Source of the DNA: Chrysomallon squamiferum
Taxonomy: Eukaryota > Mollusca > Gastropoda > Neomphalida > Peltospiridae
Direction: 5' to 3'
Length of the DNA stretch: 27,500 nt
Assembly: GCA_012295275.1 (NCBI GenBank)
Contig: CM022667.1
Location: forward strand, 19,600,910-19,628,409
The notes under the pieces are model-generated. The model worked only from the letters and a program-made list of their open reading frames with translations. It searched no databases and was not told the DNA's origin. The translations under genes were made by a program, and so were the position numbers. The first letter of the stretch is position 1, and each line of letters opens with the position of its first letter. This document shows, piece after piece, positions 24,401 to 27,500 of the stretch.

Positions 24401-26553
24401 TACCAAAACCACTCTTACCACACTTTGAGTTGACAATTCAATTAGATATGACTGTTGAAAATATCTTTTCATTTCAAAACAAGTTGATTCAAAACCTTCA
24501 CAAACAATAATTTTTTAATGATAATTTAGTGATACTACTGCTGCTGCTGTGACTTACTGTAATTTTGTTTTATTAACTTACTAAACGGCTGCAATGTTTA
24601 CCCAGGTGGTTGCCACAGACGCTGACAAGGATCGTCCCACTAACATCCAGTACACTCTGATGGGCTCAGAATCCAAAAACTTCTACATCAACAAAGACAC
24701 AGGTGAGCTGTTTCTGCTCAACTCGCTGGATCGCGATGCTCCAAACGGGAAAGCATTGTACCAGTTCAACGTGCGCGCCCAGGATGAGGTAATCGACGCC
24801 AACTACGGCTATGCAACAGTCCAGGTGAAGCCAATTGACCTCAACGACAACGCTCCGTTCAATTCCAAAAACAGTTTGACTGGCAACGTCTCAGAACATT
24901 CTGAACCAGGTAGTCGACCATTTTACTTTGTTACCTTTCAAACTATTGTTATTGTTATTGTTATTATTATTATTATTATTAACATTGTTGTTCTTTTGTT
25001 TATATGGTAATTCTTTGTTATATTAGTATTATTATCACATTTCTTTTCTTTTTTTTTAATGCAATTATTTCCATTATTATTACTTTTTTTTTATTCATAT
25101 TACACATTTATATTTATCCATTCATTTTTTATTATTATTATTATATGATGTTATTTATATTTTAGTTTAAAAAAATTAAAAATGTCCTCATTATTAACTG
25201 TGTTTTTGGCATTGTTTTTCAGACACGTTTGTTATGAACGTTGTGTTTGAAGACTACGATGAAGCGCAGAATGGCACCGCAGGTCTCACGTACCGATTTG
25301 TTCAGGGGGAGATTGACAACAAAAACAACATCATGTTCAAAGTGGACAACAATGGCTTGATCAAGACCAACACCAGCAGTAAGAACCTGGACCGGGAACA
25401 AACAGCGCAGTATAAGCCAGTCATTGTGGTCACCGACGGGGACCTGATGGCTACAAACAGAGTACAACAGCTACACTGACAATCAACCTGCGGGACATCA
25501 ATGATCAGAAACCCGTTTTTCAGCGTAAAATATACCAGGTAGTTTTAATAATATATAACAGTGTATTTTGCTCTCTCATTTACTGTTTGTCTCTCTCTCT
25601 CACTCTCACTATATCTCTCCCCCCCATCTCACTCACTCAAGTCACTGGATGGACATGGTCTTACTTTTAGTCAAAACATTCAACAACTGCTTCATTTCTC
25701 TAATGCTGTGGTTTTCTGCTCCTGACATGATTCCAGTTTAGTTTTGTAATGTGTATTGTAATTAAAAGTTTAATGTGTGTGACGTGCATTCACAACTCCG
25801 TTTTCTTCCAGGTCGAAATGTCAGAGAACCAGAAATCAGGCCAGATAGCCCGAGTGGTGGCCACAGACAATGACATCGATTTAAACGCAAAGCTGCAGTA
25901 TTCTCTTGTCTCTGATGCTGAATTCTTCAGAATTGACACCATCAACAATGAAGGCAGCATAATTGTAGTACAGGTAACCCACATTGCCAGCATCTCTTTA
26001 ACACAGCTAATGTTAACATAATTCTGATTGTGAAAATCTACCTTAAAATGTTTAATACAGTCAGAGATTGAGGCAAGTAAAGTCAGTCATTCAGTTAATA
26101 TTATAAGTAAATAAAATCATATAGGTAAAGTTAATAACTGGAAGATATAGTTCAGTATGTAATGCATTTTAATTAAAGTCTTATAGATGATGATGCATGT
26201 GAATGCAGTCATAGATGTCAATGTGGTCTGATAGATAATACATTTCCAATATAGTCATGACATTATTGAAATGATTGTGGACAAGACATCATTTGTTTTT
26301 CTAACATTCAGGCTGTGGACTACGAAAAGCCAAACCAGCAGTTTTTTAACATCACTGTAAAAGTGCAGGATCCAGACCCACGACACACAGACTTTGCCTA
26401 TGTTGAACTAACAGTTACTGACTTCAATGACAATGAACCAAAATTTGACAACCCACTTCAGACCAAGAGCTTTTATGAAGATATTTCTGTTGGCACATCC
26501 ATTGCAAGCTTCACAGCATCTGACCTTGACAGTGGAATCAACAAAGAATTCAG
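4754..26553 (+). CDS. Neural-cadherin-like (CadN-type) cadherin gene, 5' part, 19 exons
   Basis: This is a calcium-dependent cell-adhesion receptor at the plasma membrane; only its N-terminal extracellular part is in the window. Joining 19 exons gives about 1,529 residues: signal peptide (about 1-26), propeptide ending in a furin-type RQKR (65-68), EC1 (about 70-168), EC2 (170-282), EC3 (283-393), EC4 (394-502), EC5 (503-608), EC6 (609-717), EC7 (718-819), EC8 (820-930), EC9 (931-1057), EC10 (1058-1160), EC11 (1161-1272), EC12 (1273-1388), EC13 (1389-1493) and part of EC14. Most repeats end in DxNDN-P-x-F calcium motifs. The string ATDADKDRP, then LDRDxPNG and AQDE in EC11, resembles Drosophila CadN and favours the neural-cadherin (type III) family over Fat, Dachsous or protocadherins. 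Residue numbers assume one missing base in each of exons 11 and 17; as read, both exons are frameshifted. The 3' part of the gene lies beyond the window. Confidence 0.9.
5199..10701 (+). other. Intron 1 (5.5 kb), no coding exon seen
   Basis: The exon 1-2 join gives a continuous EC1 (NFD then DVKQITVTITVTNVNDED), so no coding exon is missing. The intron is AT-rich with many homopolymer runs, the largest being near-pure T tracts at about 9,946-9,984 and 10,488-10,563. A 43-base direct duplication starts at 6250 and 6293. Two less AT-rich stretches (about 7,690-8,040 and 8,860-9,060, the latter with a run of about nine G) stand out. They have no recognisable coding content and could be regulatory DNA or old transposon debris. 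A first intron of this size is a usual place for enhancers. Confidence 0.8.
6250..6330 (+). repeat. Two-copy 43-base tandem duplication in intron 1
   Basis: The stretch beginning TTTTCAACTTTCAGTTTG occurs at 6250 and again at 6293, followed in both by TTCTTATTAATTTTAAA, with one substitution between the copies. Each copy contains a TTTCAG acceptor-like motif, with no exon behind it. Confidence 0.85.
10702..10887 (+). CDS. Exon 2: end of EC1, start of EC2
   Basis: Residues 149-210. The first codon is completed as GAT across the junction. It contains TNVNDEDPVF, the EC1/EC2 calcium linker, then the first half of EC2. EC2 has an unusual ATVSANTAAN opening without the common glutamate. Acceptor ttgacag; donor GAGTCAG/gtgagt; phase 1 at both ends. 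Confidence 0.93.
10882..11290 (+). repeat. 43-base minisatellite carrying copies of the exon-2 donor
   Basis: About eight to nine units of roughly 43 bases. Each typical unit contains TCAGGTAAGTTTACAC followed by AGTTTTATATAGAAATTACTG. The real junction (TCAG/gtgagttgacac, then ttttatgtatagaaat) aligns with the unit and looks like copy zero. Five units carry a perfect CAGGTAAGT, nearer the donor consensus than the real CAGGTGAGT. Some units are shortened or carry point changes (catgtaac, for example). Confidence 0.92.
11505..11979 (+). repeat. 19-base TTA-rich tandem array abutting the exon-3 acceptor
   Basis: Degenerate tandem copies of a unit like ATTAATGTTATTTATTTTT (19 bases) run up to the acceptor, whose last bases (ATTAATTTTTTATTAG) are themselves a variant unit. 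The array therefore supplies the polypyrimidine tract of exon 3. TA-rich DNA of less regular structure precedes it from about 11,340. Confidence 0.85.
11980..12250 (+). CDS. Exon 3: rest of EC2, start of EC3
   Basis: Residues 211-300. It encodes EC2 strands (RFRLETKDTYD, YDLVVVAQD) and the boundary VLVGVRPPQF. That boundary keeps the P-x-F part but has lost DxNDN, so the EC2-EC3 linker probably binds calcium poorly. EC3 then begins (YVLENNG). Acceptor ttattag; donor CAGAC/gtaagt; phase 1 in, phase 2 out. Confidence 0.92.
12251..12857 (+). other. Intron 3
   Basis: 607 bases. Its only structured element is the TG microsatellite listed next. Nothing else recognised. Confidence 0.85.
12441..12495. 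repeat. TG dinucleotide microsatellite
   Basis: About 27 TG units with one T insertion near 12450. GU-rich intronic RNA of this kind can bind CELF/TDP-43-type proteins, but no function is shown here. Confidence 0.95.
12858..13092 (+). CDS. Exon 4: main part of EC3
   Basis: Residues 301-379. Contains VSYKLFDSNN, FFRIDNEGTVKT and LDYES, typical EC strand motifs, and ends RLQIKATESKTGLYSYAN. A proline-rich insertion (SVPKPQRPPKY) lies before the penultimate strand. Acceptor acttttcag; donor AAC/gtaagt; ends in phase 0. Confidence 0.93.
13093..13461 (+). other. Intron 4, 5' part
   Basis: No recognisable element apart from a short GAG/GACA-rich stretch near 13,195-13,225. The 3' third of the intron is the tandem array listed next. 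Confidence 0.8.
13462..13651 (+). repeat. 29-30 base minisatellite merging into the exon-5 acceptor
   Basis: Six to seven units of the type TTGTTGTATACAAG + TTGAAGCTCAGTTT. Units alternate between TTTATTG and TTTGTTG forms, suggesting a dimer of about 58 bases as the latest unit of amplification. The last unit (AGCTCAGTTTGTTTG) passes directly into TTATTTTCAG, the exon-5 acceptor. Confidence 0.9.
13652..13760 (+). CDS. Exon 5: EC3/EC4 linker
   Basis: Residues 380-415. LVVEVKDSNDNDPTF is a textbook calcium linker closing EC3; RYTTTVSEDIRNGTEVM opens EC4. Acceptor attttcag; donor AGAG/gtacaa, the weakest-looking donor of the gene; ends in phase 1. Confidence 0.94.
13761..14120 (+). other. Intron 5, 5' part
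   Basis: AT-rich with short T-rich runs. No feature recognised. Confidence 0.8.
14121..14430 (+). repeat. 43-44 base minisatellite in intron 5
   Basis: About seven degenerate units built around GAAAATAAGACAAATT and GAAATAGGGAAAGTGATA. Unit starts such as 14131, 14175 and 14218 give the period. Two unit subtypes (GGGAAACTGGAAAAATGATA and AATAGGGAAAGTGATA) partly alternate. I see no clear relation to either flanking junction. Confidence 0.88.
14506..14629 (+). CDS. Exon 6: middle of EC4
   Basis: Residues 416-456. VTANDNDDGINAELVYSV is the usual DxD...N..xxY motif of an EC repeat. The exon ends WIGIIRVR with two bases of a lysine codon. Acceptor tattgcag; donor GGAA/gtaagt; phase 1 in, phase 2 out. 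Confidence 0.93.
14606..15115 (+). repeat. Degenerate repeat in intron 6 derived from the exon-6 end
   Basis: The last bases of exon 6 plus its donor (GGAATTATCAGAGTCAGG, then aagtaagt) recur in intron 6. The clearest copy reads GACAGGAATTATCAGTCAG + AAAGTATAAAC near 14,925. Weaker copies begin near 14,681, 14,746, 14,823, 15,020 and 15,087. Between copies the text GTGTGTGATGTC..GTTTGTAAATATGACA also recurs. The array is old and diverged. Confidence 0.75.
15157..15404 (+). CDS. Exon 7: end of EC4, start of EC5
   Basis: Residues 457-539. KELDYDS and FDIKAEDKGVP are conserved EC strands, and TNVNDNPPAL closes EC4. EC5 begins LNLQENAPVHS and continues to VDKDGDNFKFYF. Acceptor cttcacag; donor TCTG/gtatgt; phase 2 in, phase 1 out. 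Confidence 0.95.
15405..15729 (+). other. Intron 7
   Basis: 325 bases with T-rich runs near 15,415-15,440 and 15,670-15,686. Nothing else seen. Confidence 0.8.
15730..16010 (+). CDS. Exon 8: most of EC5, start of EC6
   Basis: Residues 540-633. It contains SGLIKTTAPI and LNITITDDG, then ITDINDHKPSF closing EC5, and VKENKDPGTHVIT opening EC6. Unusual for an EC repeat is a vicinal cysteine pair (DDGSCCQPT, about 582-583) and a further cysteine in FTNCT. Acceptor tgtttcag; donor ATAACA/gtaagt; ends in phase 0. Confidence 0.94.
16060..16840 (+). repeat. 63-base minisatellite in intron 8
   Basis: About twelve units containing GTCATTACAGTCATTTATTT + TATAGGTTAAATATAGTAAA + TTATATTACATTATTTAAAT. Early units have ATAGTAAGTTATATTACA, weakly like the real donor ACAGTAAGTTGTTGCATACA. 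Each unit also offers a TTTATTTCATAG acceptor-like string. Confidence 0.9.
16841..17090 (+). other. Intron 8, between arrays
   Basis: AT-rich sequence with decayed traces of the preceding unit (GGTTAAATATAGT recurs to about 16,960). No other feature. Confidence 0.75.
17091..17386 (+). repeat. TTTTA pentanucleotide repeat abutting the exon-9 acceptor
   Basis: Imperfect TTTTA/TTTTATATTA units change to TTTCA units near 17,358 and end in CATTTATTCAG, the exon-9 acceptor. The repeat therefore provides the pyrimidine tract. A block containing TATTACTTTATTATTATTA is duplicated within the array. The open frame through it (all I/L/F/Y) is a repeat artefact. Confidence 0.92.
17387..17833 (+). CDS. 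Exon 9: EC6 and most of EC7
   Basis: Residues 634-782, the largest exon here. SAVDEDRGNNGRVSYEI, TPFDRES and DDVNDNPPKF make a canonical EC6. EC7 follows with VRATDADAGDNAVITYSI and ends IGVIRLNKTVL, where the usual LDRE is missing or replaced. Acceptor tattcag; donor GTGTTG/gtaaga; phase 0 at both ends. Confidence 0.96.
17834..18421 (+). other. Intron 9
   Basis: 588 bases, AT-rich. It contains a second acceptor-like TTTGTTTTACAG at about 17,943-17,953 followed by nine in-frame codons and a stop, and a TA repeat at about 18,386-18,407. Nothing else recognised. Confidence 0.75.
18422..18787 (+). CDS. Exon 10: end of EC7, most of EC8
   Basis: Residues 783-904. YYFDVMATDHGIPP is a typical late EC strand. 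The EC7/EC8 boundary reads VANLTSRPPSW, with P-x-W but no DxNDN, so this linker probably lacks normal calcium coordination. EC8 is divergent (FTINETAQFGYEVARF, NYNKKKSYQLTLRVT). Acceptor ttgttttag; donor GTCACA/gtatgt; phase 0 at both ends. Confidence 0.92.
18788..19394 (+). other. Intron 10, 5' part
   Basis: AT-rich, with a short TTA repeat near 18,956-18,975 and an imperfect CTA/CAA trinucleotide tract at about 19,057-19,190. No coding content recognised. Confidence 0.8.
19395..20924 (+). repeat. 29-base minisatellite (about 53 units) ending at the exon-11 acceptor
   Basis: The basic unit is TTACAGAGGTTGGTGTG + TTTCAGTGTGAC (29 bases), with 22- and 24-base deletion variants. Every unit contains TTTCAG and usually TTACAG, both 3' splice-site-like. 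The final unit stops inside itself: its GTTGGTGTGTTTCAG is the real acceptor of exon 11. Variant order shows a segmental duplication inside the array, with marker variants at 19,941/20,469 and 20,091/20,619, both 528 bases apart. Confidence 0.97.
20925..21124 (+). CDS. Exon 11: EC8/EC9 boundary, with apparent one-base loss
   Basis: Residues 905-971. IKLIDTNNEIPVF closes EC8 with a degenerate calcium motif (DTNNE for DxNDN). EC9 starts YYPGSVVEEQSG. The frame then shifts near 21,062-21,070: beyond it the expected TVIEIKAYDADQMAPNNV appears one frame over and runs to a good donor (AACGTC/gtaagt). The exon is 200 bases where 201 would be in phase. Read literally, translation stops at the first bases of exon 12. 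A one-base deletion or a consensus error in the GGG run fits. Confidence 0.88.
21125..21453 (+). other. Intron 11
   Basis: 329 AT-rich bases with T runs before the acceptor. No feature recognised. Confidence 0.8.
21454..21658 (+). CDS. Exon 12: main part of EC9
   Basis: Residues 972-1039. LTYTLKDP, AAKFYLRK, FKFDRES and VDIEVKDGAPS are EC strands in order. The frame used is the one in phase with exons 12-16 and with the second half of exon 11. Acceptor tttttttcag; donor TTCAG/gtatat; phase 0 in, phase 1 out. Confidence 0.94.
21659..22055 (+). other. Intron 12
   Basis: 397 bases with a CAA/CAAAA-rich tract at about 21,669-21,705. Nothing else seen. Confidence 0.8.
22056..22199 (+). CDS. Exon 13: EC9/EC10 linker
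   Basis: Residues 1040-1087. ATIEVTIQDMNDNDPYF closes EC9 and YNTTIREDAEVGSKVI opens EC10; the exon ends at ARDIDS plus one base. Its last nine bases (TTGACAGTG) are repeated through the following intron. Acceptor gttttcag; donor AGTG/gtatgt; phase 1 at both ends. Confidence 0.95.
22191..22610 (+). repeat. 56-base minisatellite seeded at the exon-13 donor
   Basis: About seven units of CTGACAGTGATATGTACTGA + CTTGAATTATTGACAGTAG + TGTGTAAAATATGTATT. The first unit includes the end of exon 13 and its donor (TTGACAGTG/gtatgtactga). Later units have GTGACATGT, GTGATATGT or CTAGTATGT at the splice point; the last, CACTGGTATGT, keeps a working-looking donor. Confidence 0.94.
22738..23080 (+). repeat. 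26-base minisatellite in intron 13
   Basis: About twelve units of TGTAACTGTTAGTGATATGT + AAAACC, with one variant form (TATATATACATGTAGC) present twice about 70 bases apart. The GTGATATGTAAAA core resembles part of the preceding 56-base unit, so it may be a later offshoot. Confidence 0.9.
23123..23244 (+). CDS. Exon 14: middle of EC10
   Basis: Residues 1088-1128. SLVYSISGGN, FKVQEKDGQIMVGRRLDYEN are standard EC strands. Acceptor gtttctag; donor CCAAAA/gtaagt; ends in phase 0. Confidence 0.94.
23245..23349 (+). other. Intron 14, 5' part
   Basis: Unremarkable intronic sequence between exon 14 and the CATA repeat. Confidence 0.7.
23350..23521. repeat. CATA tetranucleotide microsatellite
   Basis: About 40 CATA units, interrupted by GCACATAT and CACA variants. 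Both strands read open through it as I-H-T-Y or M-Y-V-C repeats, which is an artefact of the four-base period. Confidence 0.96.
23522..23771 (+). other. Intron 14, 3' part
   Basis: Mostly unique sequence ending in a TTTA repeat (about 23,742-23,768) that forms the pyrimidine-rich run before the exon-15 acceptor. Confidence 0.75.
23772..23951 (+). CDS. Exon 15: end of EC10, start of EC11
   Basis: Residues 1129-1188. VYELEMTVNDG and IHIQDANDNSPKF close EC10; IITDVVEDDPNISGQNPL opens EC11 with a slightly extended loop. Acceptor atttctag; donor CTTAAA/gtaaga; phase 0 at both ends. Confidence 0.95.
23965..24165 (+). repeat. Three degenerate tandem copies next to the exon-15 donor
   Basis: The text TATATTTTACTGTGAAACA..CATCAGTGAAACAAACCAAT..CCTGATTATTAT recurs about three times with internal deletions (for example CAATACCTGATTATTATTAT at about 24,025 and 24,080). 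It starts within 15 bases of the donor. Confidence 0.7.
24166..24605 (+). other. Intron 15, 3' part
   Basis: Mostly unique intronic sequence; a short CTG run near 24,537-24,549. No other feature recognised. Confidence 0.8.
24606..24909 (+). CDS. Exon 16: most of EC11, start of EC12
   Basis: Residues 1189-1289. VVATDADKDRPTNIQYTL, NKDTGELFLLNSLDRDAPNG and FNVRAQDE are the segments most like Drosophila CadN. PIDLNDNAPF closes EC11 and GNVSEHSEP opens EC12. Acceptor tttacccag; donor CCAG/gtagtc; phase 0 in, phase 1 out. Confidence 0.95.
24910..25222 (+). other. Intron 16
   Basis: 313 bases, AT-rich with a TTA repeat at about 24,948-24,980. Nothing else seen. Confidence 0.8.
25223..25538 (+). 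CDS. Exon 17: most of EC12, with apparent one-base loss
   Basis: Residues 1290-1395. FVMNVVFEDYDEAQNGTAGL, FKVDNNGLIKT, LDREQTAQY and VIVVTDGD follow EC order. Near 25,460-25,465 the frame shifts: beyond it TTATLTINLRDINDQKPVFQ, the expected EC12 end and calcium motif, continues one frame over to the donor ACCAG/gtagtt. Read literally, the exon stops at TGA 25,477-25,479. The length is 316 where 317 would be in phase, so one base is missing, as in exon 11. Confidence 0.88.
25812..25973 (+). CDS. Exon 18: first half of EC13
   Basis: Residues 1396-1449. VEMSENQKSGQIARVVATDNDIDLNAKLQYSL is a canonical EC start; FFRIDTINNEGSIIVVQ follows. Acceptor tcttccag; donor GTACAG/gtaacc; phase 0 at both ends. 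Confidence 0.95.
25974..26311 (+). other. Intron 18
   Basis: 338 bases. No repeat or other feature recognised. (Intron 17, 25,539-25,811, is also plain apart from a CT-rich run near 25,592-25,610.). Confidence 0.8.
26312..26553 (+). CDS. Exon 19: end of EC13, start of EC14 (gene continues)
   Basis: Residues 1450-1529. AVDYEKPNQQFFNITVKVQD and VTDFNDNEPKF close EC13; SFYEDISVGTSIASFTASDLDSG opens EC14. The exon ends AATTCAG/gtgagt in phase 2, so at least one further exon must lie to the right of the window. Acceptor aacattcag. Confidence 0.95.
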
Positions 26554-26559
26554 GTGAGT

Positions 26560-27500
26560 TGACTTTCTTGTGTCATCTCTAGAAATCTTTTTACACTCAC
26601 CTGCTTTGTACTTCACTGTCATCTCTAGAAATCTTTTTACACTCACCTGCTTTGTACTTCACTGTCATCTCTGGAAATCTTTTTACACTCACCTGCTTTG
26701 TACTTCACTGTCATCTCTATAAATCTTTTTACACTCACCTGCTTTGTACTTCACTGTCATCTCTAGAAATCTTTTTACACTCACCTGCTTTGTACTTCAC
26801 TGTCATCTCTAGAAATCTTTTTACACTCACCTGCTTTGTACTTCACTGTCATCTCTAGAACTCTTTTTACACTCACCTGCTTTGTACTTCACTGTCATCT
26901 CTAGAACTCTTTTTACACTCACCTGCTTTGTACTTCACTGTATCATCTCTGGAAATCTTTTTACACTCACCTGCTTTGTACTTCACTGTATCATCTCTGG
27001 AAATCTTTTTACACTCACCTGCTTTGTACTTCACTGTCATCTGGAAATCTTTTACAACCTCTTTTACTTTTACTGTCATCTCTAGAACTCTTTTTACACT
27101 CACCTGCTTTGTACTTTACTGTCATCTCTAGAACTCTTTTTACACTCACCTGCTTTGTACTTCACTGTATCATCTCTGGAAATCTTTTTACACTCACCTG
27201 CTTTGTACTTTACTGTCATCTCTAGAACTCTTTTTACACTCACCTGCTTTGTACTTCACTGTCATCTCTAGAAATCTTTTTACACTCACCTGCTTTGTAC
27301 TTCACTGTCATCTCTAGAAATCTTTTTTACACTCACCTGCTTTTTTTGTCATCTCTAGAACTCTTTTTTACACTCACCTGCTTTGTACTTCACTGTATCA
27401 TCTGGAAATTTTTTCTTTGTACCACTGTCATCTAGAAATCTTTTTACACTCACCTGCTTTGGATTTACTGTCATCTCTAGAAATAAACCTGCTTTGTACT
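26560..27500 (+). repeat. 46-base minisatellite in intron 19, antisense to the donor
   Basis: About 18 units plus fragments of CTAGAAATCTTTTTACACTC + ACCTGCTTTGTACTTCACTG + TCATCT, running off the window edge. Each contains ACTCACCTG, the exact reverse complement of the real exon-19 donor CAGGTGAGT (26,551-26,559). Some units carry small indels (CTGTATCATCT, a six-base shorter form). The repeat begins within about 20 bases of the donor. Open frames on both strands here come from the repeat. Confidence 0.95.

Noticed and set aside
26652-27131. Repetitive open frames on both strands (for example YFTVISRNLFTLTCFVLHC)
   Set aside because: Products of the 46-base minisatellite; units with indels break the frame, and the region follows a good exon-19 donor.

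Overview
The window is animal (metazoan) nuclear DNA, AT-rich and full of microsatellites and minisatellites. It holds the 5' part of one multi-exon gene on the + strand: a large classical-type cadherin that most resembles the invertebrate neural-cadherin (CadN, type III) family. The absence of bacterial gene structure, the GT..AG introns and the repeat load point to an invertebrate bilaterian. A mollusc or other lophotrochozoan is plausible, but the sequence does not prove it.

Layout: 1-4749 is upstream non-coding DNA with simple repeats and several CRE-like motifs. The start codon at 4754 sits inside a perfect match to the TISU/YY1 element (4750-4761). Nineteen coding exons follow (4754-26553), separated by 18 complete introns plus a nineteenth that runs off the right edge. 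All 18 complete introns are GT..AG and the phases agree across every junction, with two exceptions: exons 11 and 17 each appear to lack one base. Intron 1 is 5.5 kb; the others are 0.27-2.1 kb.

The spliced product visible here is about 1,529 residues: a signal peptide, a short propeptide ending in a furin site (RQKR, residues 65-68), thirteen complete extracellular cadherin (EC) repeats and the start of a fourteenth. The remaining EC repeats, any EGF/laminin-G region, the membrane segment and the catenin-binding tail must lie beyond the window. Three EC boundaries (after EC2, EC7 and EC8) lack an intact DxNDN calcium motif, which suggests calcium-poor, bendable linkers.

The most unusual feature is in the introns. 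At least seven carry tandem arrays that touch, or nearly touch, a splice junction, and several repeat units look like copies of that junction. Intron 2 repeats the exon-2 donor, intron 13 repeats the end of exon 13 plus its donor, intron 6 repeats the end of exon 6, the intron 10 array ends exactly at the exon-11 acceptor and carries an AG acceptor-like motif in each unit, intron 4 merges into the exon-5 acceptor, and intron 19 carries about 18 copies of a nine-base exact antisense to its own donor that also resembles the 5' end of U1 snRNA. The result is a single gene with dozens of decoy splice sites. I found no other gene, RNA gene or intact transposon.
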